Assembly (NCBI RefSeq): GCF_014696925.1
Contig: NZ_JACJQY010000007.1
Span: forward strand, 94,457 to 158,456
DNA from: Phormidium tenue FACHB-1050
GTDB taxonomy: Bacteria > Cyanobacteriota > Cyanobacteriia > Pseudanabaenales > Pseudanabaenaceae
Direction: 5' to 3'
DNA length: 64,000 bases
The notes below the pieces were generated by a model. It made no database searches and was not told where the DNA came from. It was given only the letters and a program-made list of their open reading frames with translations. Shown one piece after another: positions 51,795 to 62,641 of this stretch (the stretch's first letter is position 1; the number at the start of each line of letters is the position of its first letter). The translations under genes and the position numbers were made by a program.

Positions 51795-54700
51795 CTATAC
51801 CCATGACCTTCACATCAGTCCTTGAGAATATAGCCCGATCGCCTATCGCCACAAAAATAGGCGACAAGCTCAAAACAGCCAAAAGCATATCCCTATCAGG
51901 ACTATCACGCTTAGGCAAAGGACTGATTAGCACCCACCTATGTCAACAACAAGCTAAACCATTACTCATCGTCACCGCCACCGTTGAAGAAGCAACCCGA
52001 TGGGCTTTACAACTCCAGTCAATGTCATGGCGAGTCTATCTATATCCTCCCCTTGATACATTTTCCTACGAATCAGCCCAAATCGATTTAGAAACTGCTT
52101 GGACAAGGATTGAGATATTAGCGGAATTGCTTGCCAAACCACAGCCTAATTTAGCGATCGCTACCACCATTAACGCGCTCCAGCCCCATCTACCATCCAC
52201 TCAATCCTTCCAAAAATATAGCATCTATCTCAATATCGGTGATTCGCAATCGGTTAAATTACTTGCTGCGTCTCTGGCAAGATTGGGATATGCAGAAGTC
52301 AAAGAAGTAAAAGAATCAAAACAATGGAGCCACAAAGGATTTAGTTTTGAGGTTTTTCCCGTTAATCGAAATCTACCAGTACGCCTAAGCTGCAATCGTG
52401 GCACTGTCGAGAAAATCAGAGAATTTGACCCCACTAATCCCAAAAGCTTCACTGACCTATCCAGCATCGCGATCGCCACTGTCGATTTACATGAGTTTAA
52501 CTCATCTCATAGAGCCACATTACTGAATTACTTACCCAAAAACTTTATCGTCGCTATTGATGAACCCGAACAATGTCAGAGCTATAGCGATCGTTGGTAC
52601 GAAGCTGCGGAAGAACTTTATCAAAATCAATCGCAAACAGATACACCGAAACTGCATTGGGACTTTGCTAAGTACATGACTGAGGCGAAGAAGTTTCAGA
52701 TGCTTCAACTTAGTGAGCGATCGCTTAAACCCAAAGCCAATATTTTTGATTTTGCGAGTACTTCTATTCCGATAATTCCCCATCAGTTTGACCAGATTGC
52801 CGCGCTGATTCGTGAATATCTCAACTCGGAATATCAAGTCACGCTGATTTCGGCACAACCTTTGCGCGTGCCAACTTTGCTCAAGGAGTATGACTGCATT
52901 GCTAATTTTGTCAGTAATCCTGATGATTTACAGTCAATTGCGCGAATTCAGAAAGCTGGAAAACCAGTGATTTTGAAATATTCGGGACTGACGGAGATGC
53001 AAGGTTTTGTTTTGCCTAGTTGCAAGTTGGCGCTTTTGACCGATCGCGAATTATTTGGACAGCAATTATTAGCATCGCCAACCTTTGTGCATCCCTCACG
53101 GATGAATACGGCTAAGTCAGTTAATCCTGACGAGCTAAATGTTGGCGATTATGTCGTGCATCGTAAATATGGAATTGGCAAGTTTACACGCTTTGAAACC
53201 ATTGAAGTGAAGGGAGAAAAACAACCTCATTACATTGTTGAGTTTGCCGATGGTAAAACTGCGGTGGCGATCGCGCCAGAAAATGAGAAGATCCTCTCCC
53301 GCTATCGCAGTGCTTCTAATAAGCCTCCTAAGTTAAGCAGTATCACAAATACAAAGGGCTGGGATAACGCTCTAAGCAAATGCCAAAAGGAGATTTACAA
53401 GTTAGCAAGGGATTTACTGCAACTCTATGTCCGCCGTGCCAATTTAGTTGGCTATGCTTTTCCACCTGATACAGATTGGCAACAGGAGATGGAGGATTCT
53501 TTTCCCTATCAACTCACACCCGATCAGGTCAAAGCTGTTCAAGATGTCAAGCAAGACATGGAGAGCGATCGCCCGATGGATCGGCTGGTTTGTGGTGATG
53601 TTGGCTTTGGTAAAACAGAGGTGGCGGTGAGGGCTATTTTTAAGGCAGTTTGTGCGGGTAAACAAGTGGCTTTATTAGCTCCGACGACGATTCTGGCGCA
53701 ACAGCATTTTCATACGCTCCAAACTCGGTTTGCGGCTTATCCTTTCACTGTGGATATCGTGAATCGGTTTCGCCCTACGAAGGAGCGCAAGCAGGTTTTG
53801 CAACAGGTTGCGGATGGAAAAGTTCAAGTCATTGTCGGTACGCATCAACTGTTGTCTAAGGATGTCGAGTTTCACGATTTGGGCTTATTAGTCATTGATG
53901 AGGAGCAACGCTTTGGCACTTTGCAGAAGGAGAAAATCAAGACGATGAAGGGGAATGTGGATTTATTGACTTTAAGCGCAACGCCGATTCCGCGTACTCT
54001 CTATGCGGCTCTTTCTGGGGTGCGGGAAATGAGTGTGATTGCCACTCCTCCTCCCTCAAGGCGATCGATTCAAACTCATTTGTCTGCCTATGATGCATCA
54101 CTGGTGAAAACGGCGATTCGTCATGAATTAGACCGTGGTGGTCAGGTGTTTTATGTTGTGCCGCGCATTGAGGGGATTGAGGCGATCGCTGTTTCTTTGC
54201 AAGCGATGTTGCCGAATGTGAGATTAGCGATCGCGCATGGACAGATGCTGGAGTCAGAGTTAGAGGCGGCGATGGTTGCTTTTAATAACAATGAGGCGGA
54301 TATTCTCCTCTGTACGACGATTATTGAGTCGGGTTTGGATATTCCGCGTGTGAATACGATTGTGATTGAGGATGCTCATAAGTTGGGTTTGGCGCAATTG
54401 TATCAATTACGCGGTCGGGTTGGTCGGGCGGGGATTCAGGCTCATGCTTATTTGCTGTATCCGCCTAATCTTGAATTGACAGATTCAGCGAAGAGGAGAC
54501 TGGATGCGATTCAGGAATTTAGTCAGCTTGGTTCGGGTTATCAACTAGCGATGCGCGATATGGAGATTCGGGGATTGGGGGATCTCTTGGGTGAGGAGCA
54601 GTCGGGTCAGGCAGATGTGATTGGCTTTGCGCTATACATGGATTTGCTTCAGGAATATATTAATGAGTTGCGGGGAAAGATTCTACCTGAAGTTGCTGAT

Positions 54701-55141
54701 ACTGAGCTTCAGTTGCCGCGTTTGGTGGCTTTTATTCCTGATAGTTACATAGAGGACAATGAGACGAAGATTAATGCTTATTTGACGTTGGCGAAGGTGA
54801 AGTCGAAGGAGGAGATTCTCAAGTTGGCTGCGGTTTGGGAGGGTCTGTATGGGGCTTTGCCTGAAGAAACTCAGGTATTGCTTAGGGTGATGGAATTGAA
54901 GTTGGTGGCGCGTAAGGTTGGGGTGTTTCGCATTTATGCTTCAGAGGACGGGCGCGATCTGATTCTAGAATCAAAGCTTACGGATTCGCTTTGGGAGTTG
55001 CTTCATGCCAAGATCCCAATTGAGTTCTATTATCGTTTCTCTTTCGAGAAGGGGAGAATTAAGATCACGAGTCTGGCTCTTCTGCCTGGGGATAAGCAGG
55101 TGCATTTCTTGATTGAGTGGCTGGGCTGTTTTTTGAAGTAA
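51791..55141 (+). CDS. mfd: Transcription-repair coupling factor
   Basis: 1116 residues, slightly shorter than usual chromosomal Mfd. The UvrB-like N-terminal modules ([19 protein letters not shown]) are followed by the RNA-polymerase-interacting domain ([20 protein letters not shown], about 450). The RecG-like translocase has Walker [13 protein letters not shown] (about 604), DEEQRFG (about 701) and the [10 protein letters not shown] motif. The C-terminal regulatory domain is present ([20 protein letters not shown]). It removes stalled RNA polymerase and recruits UvrA. A mobile-element copy is unusual; it may be extra to a chromosomal gene. Confidence 0.93.
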   Translation: MTIPMTFTSVLENIARSPIATKIGDKLKTAKSISLSGLSRLGKGLISTHLCQQQAKPLLIVTATVEEATRWALQLQSMSWRVYLYPPLDTFSYESAQIDLETAWTRIEILAELLAKPQPNLAIATTINALQPHLPSTQSFQKYSIYLNIGDSQSVKLLAASLARLGYAEVKEVKESKQWSHKGFSFEVFPVNRNLPVRLSCNRGTVEKIREFDPTNPKSFTDLSSIAIATVDLHEFNSSHRATLLNYLPKNFIVAIDEPEQCQSYSDRWYEAAEELYQNQSQTDTPKLHWDFAKYMTEAKKFQMLQLSERSLKPKANIFDFASTSIPIIPHQFDQIAALIREYLNSEYQVTLISAQPLRVPTLLKEYDCIANFVSNPDDLQSIARIQKAGKPVILKYSGLTEMQGFVLPSCKLALLTDRELFGQQLLASPTFVHPSRMNTAKSVNPDELNVGDYVVHRKYGIGKFTRFETIEVKGEKQPHYIVEFADGKTAVAIAPENEKILSRYRSASNKPPKLSSITNTKGWDNALSKCQKEIYKLARDLLQLYVRRANLVGYAFPPDTDWQQEMEDSFPYQLTPDQVKAVQDVKQDMESDRPMDRLVCGDVGFGKTEVAVRAIFKAVCAGKQVALLAPTTILAQQHFHTLQTRFAAYPFTVDIVNRFRPTKERKQVLQQVADGKVQVIVGTHQLLSKDVEFHDLGLLVIDEEQRFGTLQKEKIKTMKGNVDLLTLSATPIPRTLYAALSGVREMSVIATPPPSRRSIQTHLSAYDASLVKTAIRHELDRGGQVFYVVPRIEGIEAIAVSLQAMLPNVRLAIAHGQMLESELEAAMVAFNNNEADILLCTTIIESGLDIPRVNTIVIEDAHKLGLAQLYQLRGRVGRAGIQAHAYLLYPPNLELTDSAKRRLDAIQEFSQLGSGYQLAMRDMEIRGLGDLLGEEQSGQADVIGFALYMDLLQEYINELRGKILPEVADTELQLPRLVAFIPDSYIEDNETKINAYLTLAKVKSKEEILKLAAVWEGLYGALPEETQVLLRVMELKLVARKVGVFRIYASEDGRDLILESKLTDSLWELLHAKIPIEFYYRFSFEKGRIKITSLALLPGDKQVHFLIEWLGCFLK

Positions 55142-55253
55142 GCATTGGGCGATCACTGTTTCAGTTTTCAGTAAATAAATAGTGATATTGGTCGAACCTA
55201 TGCAATGTGAATGATATATTAGGCAAACATTCAGTTACTCTTAAGATTGCGAT

Positions 55254-55688
55254 ATGTTGGAATTCTTACTTACTATTGGCGCATCTGAACTAGGCAAGGC
55301 AATCTTTGAGCAAGCTTTGAAGTTGGGGCAATCTGCTGCTGAAGATTATGTAAAAGATTTTTTCAAAGATTGTCTTAAAGAAGGGATTACGTCTACCAAG
55401 CCAGAAGTAACGAAGAAAGCTGTTGCCCAAGCATTAAAAGAATTTCTTGTATTAGTGCAAAAAGAATTAGAAGACTGGGAAATTTCTGAAGCTGAAATTC
55501 GCGATCTCTACGATCGTCCGCTAGTTCAATTCGTTAAGAACGACTTAGTAAAGCCTATATTGGGTAGAGCTTTTGAGAGAGACTGCACTGCAATCGATAC
55601 TATTGCATTAACTGAAATTTGGAAAAATTCTAACTTCAGAGATAAGCCCTTTCCAGAAATGCCACCAGAGTTTAACTGGCAAGTGATA
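55254..55688 (+). pseudogene. NACHT-type NTPase, 5' part, interrupted by an IS630 element
   Basis: About 145 residues of the N-terminal helical domain (LEFLLTIGASELGKAIFEQA, YVKDFFKDCLKEGITSTKPE). The last native codons are FNWQVI at the insertion point, after which the frame hits a stop inside the element. Removing the element and one TA copy joins it exactly to GGKYIKKVQKIIRETPELRA at 56781, giving back one open frame to 59105. The N-terminal part alone lacks nucleotide-binding motifs and is not expected to be active. Confidence 0.85.
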
Positions 55689-55716
55689 TAGCAATCCTAA
55701 ATGAGTTGTGGAAAAA
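55689..55716 (+). repeat. Left terminal inverted repeat of the IS630 element
   Basis: Begins TAGCAATCCTAAATGAG and matches the reverse complement of 56751-56778 at 27 of 28 positions. Confidence 0.9.
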
Positions 55717-55743
55717 TAGAGAGGAAGAAATCAAACAAAAAAC

Positions 55744-56770
55744 TTGACAGAACTAACTGAATTTATAGAGAGTAACCCAAACAGCAAAGAACTGAAAAGA
55801 GCTCTTGCCGTACAGATGACACAGCAAAATATGACCTATGCGAAAATAGCAGAAATGCTATGCGTATCCACTAGTTTTGTCGGAAAGTGGAAGCAGGTGT
55901 TTGAAGAACATGGAATTGCAGGTCTAACGCTGAAGTATCAGGGGTCACAAGGATATTTAGACTCAGCCCAAAAGCAAGAAATAATTGAGTGGTTGCAACA
56001 AAAGCAATACTGGAATCTGCAAGAATTAATGTCAGAAATTGAAGACCGCTATCAAGTGATATTTGCATCAAAGCAAAGTTACTATGAGATTTTCAAAGCC
56101 GCAGATATTAGCTGGAAAAAGACCCAAAAATATAATCCCAAAAAAGACCCAATCCTAGTTCAAAAAAAAAGATGAAATCACGGAATGGTTAGAAACCCAT
56201 CGAGAAAAGATTAGTTCGGGCGAATTAGTCGTATTGTTTGAAGATGAGTGTCATTTATTATGGGGAGATGTTTGTGGATATGTATGGGGTAAGACTGGTG
56301 ACCGTATAGAAGTCCCCATAACCAATGAGCGCGAACGGCAAACTTACTATGGGGCGCTTAATCTCCAGACCCAAGTATGTCTGATTCAAGCCTATGACAA
56401 AGGTAACTCTGTATCTACAGTTGCATTTATGCGCTATCTAGTCGAGGCACATCCAAATAGTCAAATTGCCTTGTTTTGGGATGGGGCGAGTTATCATCGT
56501 TCTCAAGAAGTTAAGGATTTTTTAGCCACAGTCAATGATGGCAAAGTCGAATCAGATTGGAAATTTACTTGTATCCGTTTTGCTCCAAACGATCCTACTC
56601 AGAACCCAATTGAGGATGTCTGGTTGCAAGCAAAACGCTTTATTCGTGAGTACTACCATTTACTAAAGACCTTTGCCAATGTGAAGAGATTATTTGAGTT
56701 GGTCACTCATCTTCAAATCTTTAATTTTGAGAAGGTCTTTAAGTATGGCTTTTTTCCACAAATCATTTAG
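55744..56770 (+). CDS. IS630-family transposase, two frames joined at an A9 run
   Basis: Frame A (55744-56175, TTG start) encodes the HTH part (QQNMTYAKIAEMLCVSTSFV) and ends in ILVQKKR. Frame B continues EITEWLETHREKISSGELVV, then holds the catalytic residues: FEDECHLL (Asp), ALFWDGASYH (Asp) and NDPTQNPIEDVW (Glu). The junction is nine A residues at 56162-56170. Frame B is +1 relative to frame A, so a +1 shift or polymerase slippage at the A run would give a full-length enzyme of about 342 residues. Frames of this kind are common in cyanobacterial IS630 elements. Confidence 0.88.
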
Positions 56771-56778
56771 GATTGCTA
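56751..56778 (-). repeat. Right terminal inverted repeat of the IS630 element
   Basis: Reverse complement begins TAGCAATCCTAAATGAT. It overlaps the end of the transposase frame and reads on into the interrupted NACHT gene. Confidence 0.9.
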
Positions 56779-59105
56779 TAGGCGGTAAATACATTAAAAA
56801 AGTACAAAAAATTATCAGAGAAACACCTGAACTAAGAGCGTTATTAGAAATCGAACTCCTAGAGAAACTAAATCGCCAAGGTAATATTTCTCCTGGTTTC
56901 GATGTAATCAAATATCGTGATATTCTACAGAGCAGCTATAGTGTTCTGAAGCTTCATACGATTGACAATACCGATCAGCAATATCGAATGAAGTTATGGA
57001 ATATGTTCATCGAGCCTTCCGTAAGGGAAGCATTGCCTCCTTCTCGACATGAATTACCTACCGATCTGAAGCGTCAACTCCATGAGCAAGGACGGATTGA
57101 ATCTGATTTATCCCTTAAAGAATTAGATCTTTATCGCGACGAGTATTTCCAACAACCTTTACAGAAAGCACTTACCGCAATTTTTGGTTCTAATCATGCA
57201 GTCATTTTAGGCGATCCTGGCTCTGGGAAATCAACACTATTGCAATATTTAGCTTTGGAATGGGTTGAAGGAAAAATCAAATCATTACCTTTGCTACTGG
57301 AATTACGAGAATATGCGATCGCTCCTGCTGCTAATTTTCTAGAGTTTTTACATAGTGGAAGAGGAGTTGATTGGCAGTTTGATCAACATCAATTACATGA
57401 GCATTTACAAAATTATCCAACTCTCGTAATGTTTGATGGATTAGATGAAGTATTTGATCGCTCTAGTCAATCTACTGTTATCGATGACATCATTCGTTTT
57501 ACTCAGAAATATCCCAAATCTCAGATTGTAGTCACTTCTCGTATCATCGGATATAACCCTGAACATTTACAAAACTCAGGGTTTCGGCACTTCACAATTC
57601 AAGCTTTGGAAATTAATGAAATCAATAAGTTTATTGATCGTTGGTATACCTTGGCTCTAGGAGAGGATACAGATAAAATTCGATTAGCCGAAAGATTGAA
57701 AGAAGCAATTGCAAATTCCAAAGCTATTGCAAATCTTGCTGATAATCCTTTGCTGCTGACAATGATGGCAATTTTAAATCGGAGACAAGAGTTACCCCGT
57801 GACCGAGCCGAACTCTACGATCAAGCGTCACGGGTGTTGCTACATAACTGGGATGTCGATCACAAACGATTACAAGTGCCGATGGATGCGATTGGACGAC
57901 GAGAAAAGCAAGAAATGTTGAGGTTAGTTGCCTATGAAATGCAAGCAGGAACTGAAGGACTGAAAGGAAATGCGATTGATGCTGGTAGATTGACACGAGT
58001 GCTCAAAGACTATCTGTTCGAGCAGGGTTTCTCAGAACCTCGTGAAAAAGCAAGTGTGCTAATTCAACAGTTACGAGAACGAAACTTTATACTTTGTTAT
58101 CGTGGAGCAGACATATATGGCTTTGTACATCGTACTTTTCTAGAGTATTTCTGTGCATTCGAGATTGTTCAGCAATTTGAAAAGACAAGATCGCTGTCTT
58201 TTGAGCAGTTACGTGATGATGTGTTTGGACAACATTGGCAAGATGACACTTGGAACGAAGTTTTACGATTAATTTGCGGAATGATCGATCCAAAGTTTGC
58301 AGGAATGTTAATTGAGTTTTTGATCGAGCAACAATGCGATAGGGATCAATTTTTGCGTCACAATACATATTTCAATGATACTGAGCTTGATGTAGGAGGA
58401 TTGGCTAATTTACTACTTGCTGCTGATTGCTTATTTGATGCAGGGAACTCTATGGCAACTGCTACCGCAAGCAAAAAGTTACTTCAAAAGATTCAAACTG
58501 AAGTTGAATACTCTGAGGCTCGTCTACGGTTTACAGCAGCTTTTGAATTACTCAATCGTACTATTCAAAATTTCCCAGAAGTATTAGATTGGCTTAAAAA
58601 ACAAGTTGTTGACCATAAAGATTCCTCTGTGCGGAGTGCTGCGGTAAATGCAATTGCAAAGTATAACAAATCTCCTGAAACATTAGAGTGGCTCAAAAAA
58701 AGCCTCGCTGGAGAAGCAAATTGGGCTGTCAGGCGTTCATCTGCATGGGCAATTCCTCAAAATTATGAGTGTGATGCTGAAACCTTGCAATTACTTCACA
58801 AATGCATCCTAGAAGATGAAGAACGTGCTGTGCGCTGTGCAGCAATTTTGTCAACTTCTCGATACTATCCCACTAATTCTGTAACCTTTGATTTGTTTTG
58901 CAATACTGTCCAAAACGATCCATTTATTCGTGAATATACTGGGCAAGATAACCCTCGCCAGCTTGCACTGGAGTCTCTTCTAAGTCAATACTCCGATCAT
59001 CCTAGATGCCTAGAATTGTTAAGGGAGCGGTCAATTAATGATCCTGATGAACTAATGAGAATATGGGCAAAGGAGCAGCTTGAGCAAAGGAAAAGGACAG
59101 AGTAA
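56779..59105 (+). pseudogene. NACHT-HEAT NTPase, 3' part, interrupted by an IS630 element
   Basis: About 775 residues continue the gene begun at 55254. The NACHT ATPase has Walker A GDPGSGKSTLLQYLALEW (near 57212) and Walker B LVMFDGLDEVFD. The sensor and winged-helix region (ADNPLLLTMMAILNRRQELP, FVHRTFLEYFCAFEIV) follow, and C-terminal HEAT-like repeats (DSSVRSAAVNAIAKY, NWAVRRSSAWAIPQ, ERAVRCAAIL). STAND proteins of this layout are known to act in bacterial antiphage defence (bNACHT/Avs-like). A fragment could still be translated from an ATG at 56694 or 56745 in the IS end, but it would lack the N-terminal domain. Confidence 0.88.
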
Positions 59106-59181
59106 TTTTTATTGTTGAGTGTTTAATTATCTTGTTAGATTTTTGACCTACGCTCGCTACACTCATCCGTCCTTATGGCTT

Positions 59182-61386
59182 ATGCCTGACAACATCGACT
59201 ACCTCCAAGGCATCATCGAACGCCTCACCTTTCACTCCGAAGAGACAGGCTATACCGTGGCGCGGCTAAAAGTACCCAAGGCTCAAGACCTAATCACCGT
59301 AGTCGGTAACTTTGCCAATATCCAAGCAGGACAGACTCTTGCCCTAGAAGGCACATGGCGATCGCATCCTAAATTTGGCGACCAATTCCAAGTCACTCAA
59401 TACCGTGAGACTAAACCCGCCACGATTACAGGAATTGAGAAATATCTTGGCAGTGGTCTGATTAAAGGCGTGGGACCAGTCACCGCTAAACGCATCGTCG
59501 CTCATTTTGGCTTGGATACCCTTGACATCATTGAAAATGAGATTGACCGTCTGATTGAAGTTCCTGGTATTGCCAAGAAACGGGTGAAGATGATCAAAAC
59601 TGCTTGGGAAACTCAAAAGGCGATTAAGGAGGTCATGGTATTTCTGCAAGGACATGGAGTATCCACCACCTATGCAGTCAAGATCTTCAAGCATTATGGT
59701 AATGATTCTATTCAAACAGTTTCCGAAAATCCTTATCAACTGGCGACAGATATCTATGGCATTGGTTTTTTTACTGCCGATCAGATTGCTCGGAATATTG
59801 GCATTGAAGTTAGTTCTGAGTTTCGCAGCATTGCGGGTATCTTTCACTGTTTAGGGGAAGCCGCCGAAGAAGGACACTGCTATTTACCCCGTACAGAACT
59901 AGAAGAGAAAGCAATTAAACTGCTTGCCCTCGAAGACTATCAGCCAGATCCTGAAACCATCTCTAAAATTGTTCTCCATCTCTCCGTTAACGATCGCATA
60001 GTGATGCAAGGCTTAGAAGGCGAGTTCATCTGCTATAAACCCACTTACTTCCACACGGAACAAAATCTTGCCGAACGGTTTTATCAACTATTGCAACACA
60101 AACATCACCCCGATCCTGAGCGGGTCAATGCTTGGATTGATCGCTACACCACCCAAAGAAATATCCAACTCTCGCCCAAACAACGCGAAGCCGTGGAGAT
60201 GGCAGCAAATTCGTCGGTGCTTATTCTCACAGGTGGACCGGGAACAGGTAAAACTACCACCACCCGCACGATTGTCGCACTCTGGAAAGCGATGGGTAAG
60301 GAGATTGCTCTCGCTTCACCAACAGGTCGGGCGGCTCAACGATTACAGGAAGTCACTGGCTGTGAAGCTAAGACAATTCACCGTTTTCTAGAGTTTGACC
60401 CGAAATCAATGGGTTTTAAACGCAATCAGGAATATCCTCTAACCGCTCAGGCGATTGGTATTGATGAAGCATCGATGCTGGATCTGTTTCTTGCCTTTTC
60501 TCTGGTGAAAGCGATTCCCTTGGGCGCTCAACTACTTCTTGTCGGCGATACCGATCAACTTCCCAGTGTCGGTGCGGGTAATGTGCTTAAAGATTTAATT
60601 GATTCTCAGCAAGTCCCAGTGATTACTCTTACTGAGGTATTTCGTCAAGCTCAGGCAAGTCAAATTATTCAGAATGCTCACCGTATCAATACGGGTAAGT
60701 TTCCAAATATGGAAAAGGTTTCTAATCAACCTCAATCTGATTGCCTCTGGCTAGAAATGCCCAATGCTGAAGCTGGTCAGCAGGGTATTTGTGACATTAT
60801 TACGGAGTTGTTACCCAGTCTGGGCTTTGACCCTCAGCAAGATATGCAGGTTCTCTGTCCGATGACTAGAGGGGATGTGGGTACGCGCAATCTTAATGTT
60901 GTCTTGCAACAACTTCTCAATCCCCCTGATGCCATGAAGCCCGAAATTAAGTATGGGAATACAATCTTTCGTTTGGGCGATCGCATTATGCAGCAGGTGA
61001 ATGACTATAATCGTGAGGTTTTCAATGGTGACATTGGTACGATTACGGGTGTAGATTTGGAGGAGCGGGAAGTCACGGTTGTATTTGGCGATCGACAAGT
61101 GGTCTATGATTACGCCGATCTCAATGAGATTGCTCTCGCTAGGGCGACGACGATTCATAAGGCGCAGGGCAGTGAGTATCCTGTGGTAATCATGCCTCTG
61201 TTTATGCAGCATTTTCTGATGCTTTCTCGTAATCTTTTTTACACTGGGCTGACTCGTGCGCGAAAGCTTGCCATCATCGTTGGAGAGTCGAAGGCGATCG
61301 GACTAGCGGTCAGACAAGTTAGCGATCGGCATAGATATACTTATCTTGCCAAGCGATTAGCAAAGTTTGCCGCTCCTCAATCTTAA
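59182..61386 (+). CDS. recD2: RecD2-like ATP-dependent 5'-3' DNA helicase
   Basis: 734 residues from the ATG at 59182. The N-terminal OB-like segment (TGYTVARLKVPK) and helix-hairpin-helix units (GSGLIKGVGPVTAKRIVAHF, IEVPGIAKKRVKMIK) are typical of RecD2. The SF1B helicase has Walker A LTGGPGTGKTTTTR (about 348), DEASMLDL (about 427), the GDTDQLPSVGAG motif, and C-terminal TIHKAQGSEYPVVI with YTGLTRARK. It unwinds DNA with a 5' tail. It lies 76 bp after the NACHT gene, in the DNA-processing part of the element. Confidence 0.93.
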   Translation: MPDNIDYLQGIIERLTFHSEETGYTVARLKVPKAQDLITVVGNFANIQAGQTLALEGTWRSHPKFGDQFQVTQYRETKPATITGIEKYLGSGLIKGVGPVTAKRIVAHFGLDTLDIIENEIDRLIEVPGIAKKRVKMIKTAWETQKAIKEVMVFLQGHGVSTTYAVKIFKHYGNDSIQTVSENPYQLATDIYGIGFFTADQIARNIGIEVSSEFRSIAGIFHCLGEAAEEGHCYLPRTELEEKAIKLLALEDYQPDPETISKIVLHLSVNDRIVMQGLEGEFICYKPTYFHTEQNLAERFYQLLQHKHHPDPERVNAWIDRYTTQRNIQLSPKQREAVEMAANSSVLILTGGPGTGKTTTTRTIVALWKAMGKEIALASPTGRAAQRLQEVTGCEAKTIHRFLEFDPKSMGFKRNQEYPLTAQAIGIDEASMLDLFLAFSLVKAIPLGAQLLLVGDTDQLPSVGAGNVLKDLIDSQQVPVITLTEVFRQAQASQIIQNAHRINTGKFPNMEKVSNQPQSDCLWLEMPNAEAGQQGICDIITELLPSLGFDPQQDMQVLCPMTRGDVGTRNLNVVLQQLLNPPDAMKPEIKYGNTIFRLGDRIMQQVNDYNREVFNGDIGTITGVDLEEREVTVVFGDRQVVYDYADLNEIALARATTIHKAQGSEYPVVIMPLFMQHFLMLSRNLFYTGLTRARKLAIIVGESKAIGLAVRQVSDRHRYTYLAKRLAKFAAPQS

Positions 61387-61480
61387 GTTATGACTCTAGG
61401 AAGCTTTTCAGACTTGTTGAATCACAAAATTTTGCGCTAACCGTCTTACACTATTGGTAAACCTAGCTAGAACTGATTTT

Positions 61481-61942
61481 ATGTCATCCAATAGTTCAAC
61501 TATGCTATCTACGATCGCGAATGGAGCTTTACGACGAGTACATCACATTGCTTTGAATGTGCGCGATATGCAAGTCTCTTGTGATTTTTATGGCGGCATT
61601 TTGGGACTGCATCAACTCATTGGTGAAGAGGTTCCGAGTACTCTAATCGATTTAGTAGCAGCAGGCAAAGTAGCTAATTTTAGAACTCCCGATGGTACAG
61701 TTCTCGATTTGTTTTGGGAACCAGAACTTACGCCGCCCGATCTCGATCCGCAGAGGCAATTTACACGAGCTAATCATCTAGCCTTTGATATTGCTCCTGA
61801 ATTGTTTGAGCAAGCGGTGGCAGTATTGCGATCTCATCAAGTCCAAATTGAGGGTGAGCCTGTTACTCGTCCCACTGGTAGAGGCGTTTATTTTTATGAC
61901 CCCGATGGATTTCTAATTGAAATACGCTGCGATCCTAGGTGA
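61481..61942 (+). CDS. VOC/glyoxalase-fold protein
   Basis: 153 residues from the ATG at 61481; an upstream GTG-type start at 61454 is less likely. The motif RVHHIALNVRDMQVSCDFYG opens the first beta-alpha-beta unit; ANHLAFDIAPELFEQAVAVL opens the second, ending YFYDPDGFLIEIR. His 20-something, His in NHLAF and the terminal Glu are the metal-ligand positions of vicinal-oxygen-chelate enzymes. The substrate (glyoxalase, dioxygenase or fosfomycin-type) cannot be decided. Its end overlaps the convergent phosphatase gene by 8 bases. Confidence 0.85.
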   Translation: MSSNSSTMLSTIANGALRRVHHIALNVRDMQVSCDFYGGILGLHQLIGEEVPSTLIDLVAAGKVANFRTPDGTVLDLFWEPELTPPDLDPQRQFTRANHLAFDIAPELFEQAVAVLRSHQVQIEGEPVTRPTGRGVYFYDPDGFLIEIRCDPR

Positions 61943-62486
61943 GTTTTGTGTCAATAAATTTTTGCCAAGTCTCGTTGGGTTGCCAGATTTTATGTAAATC
62001 CGCGATCGCTTGTTCATCATCACAATTGAGATGCAAGCGACGATAGAGATAGACAAAGGCAGAAACGCGCATATTCTTAGCACAATGGACAAAGATTTTT
62101 TGCTGTTGGCGTTGTTCCATTGTTTGCAGAAACTTATCTAAATCCGTCATTGTCGGACTTTCCCAATTCACAGGAATGGCAACATATTCCATACCCAATG
62201 CTTGAACTAGTTGTGCTTCATTGGTGATCGCCCCGTCAGAGGTCGGTAAAGCCAGATTAATCACTGTCTCATAACCAGCATCAGCAATTGCTCGGAACTG
62301 CTTGACGGTTGGCTGTCCTGCTGTGGCTAGTTTGCCTGAGATTTGCAGAAAGTTAAGGATTTCTAATAGGCTATCGCTATTTTGGCTCATAAACAACTTA
62401 GTTCCCATTTCTGTCTTGGCTGAGAAAAATAGATACAGAACCAAAAATATGATTCCTCCCAAAAGTTGTAGCCAACCATAATTCAT
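61935..62486 (-). CDS. PTP-like phosphatase (DUF442/beta-lactamase-hydrolase-like domain)
   Basis: 183 residues from the ATG at 62486; the TTG at 62501 and an ATG at about 62390 (MSQNSDS) are alternatives. A hydrophobic N-terminus (WLQLLGGIIFLVLYLFF) may anchor it. The domain has SGKLATAGQPTVKQFRAIAD, YETVINLALP and the catalytic loop VHCAKNMRVS, i.e. C-x5-R of protein tyrosine phosphatases. The GQPT-x-QF start is typical for DUF442 proteins, which act on unknown phospho-substrates or in sulfur metabolism. The local context gives no hint. Confidence 0.8.
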   Translation of the reverse strand: MNYGWLQLLGGIIFLVLYLFFSAKTEMGTKLFMSQNSDSLLEILNFLQISGKLATAGQPTVKQFRAIADAGYETVINLALPTSDGAITNEAQLVQALGMEYVAIPVNWESPTMTDLDKFLQTMEQRQQQKIFVHCAKNMRVSAFVYLYRRLHLNCDDEQAIADLHKIWQPNETWQKFIDTKLT

Positions 62487-62641
62487 GACATTTGCGGTCA
62501 ATGCTCTTTTGCTAACGATTGACAGTCTAACAGTTTCTCAGATTTGCTTATTTTAAACCTAAATCAGCAACGCCTAGTTTTCTGGGTATGGCAAGTGCGA
62601 TCGCTATTTTGTAACGTGCATTAAAACCGTCTCATGGTAGC

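Larger units (their letters stand above)
55689..56778 (+). mobile_element. Complete IS630-family insertion sequence (1,090 bp)
   Basis: The element is bounded by TA duplications (55687-55688 and 56779-56780) and has 28-bp terminal inverted repeats, 55689-55716 and 56751-56778, starting TAGCAATCCTAAATGA with one mismatch inside. It carries one transposase in two frames. Insertion into TA and the D-D-E transposase are hallmarks of the IS630/Tc1-mariner group. The near-perfect ends and intact catalytic residues suggest recent activity. Confidence 0.9.

Noticed and set aside
62502..62641. oriT between the phosphatase and relaxase genes
   Set aside because: This gap is downstream of the relaxase, and I see no inverted repeat plus nick-like motif there; oriT is more likely upstream of the relaxase, outside the window.
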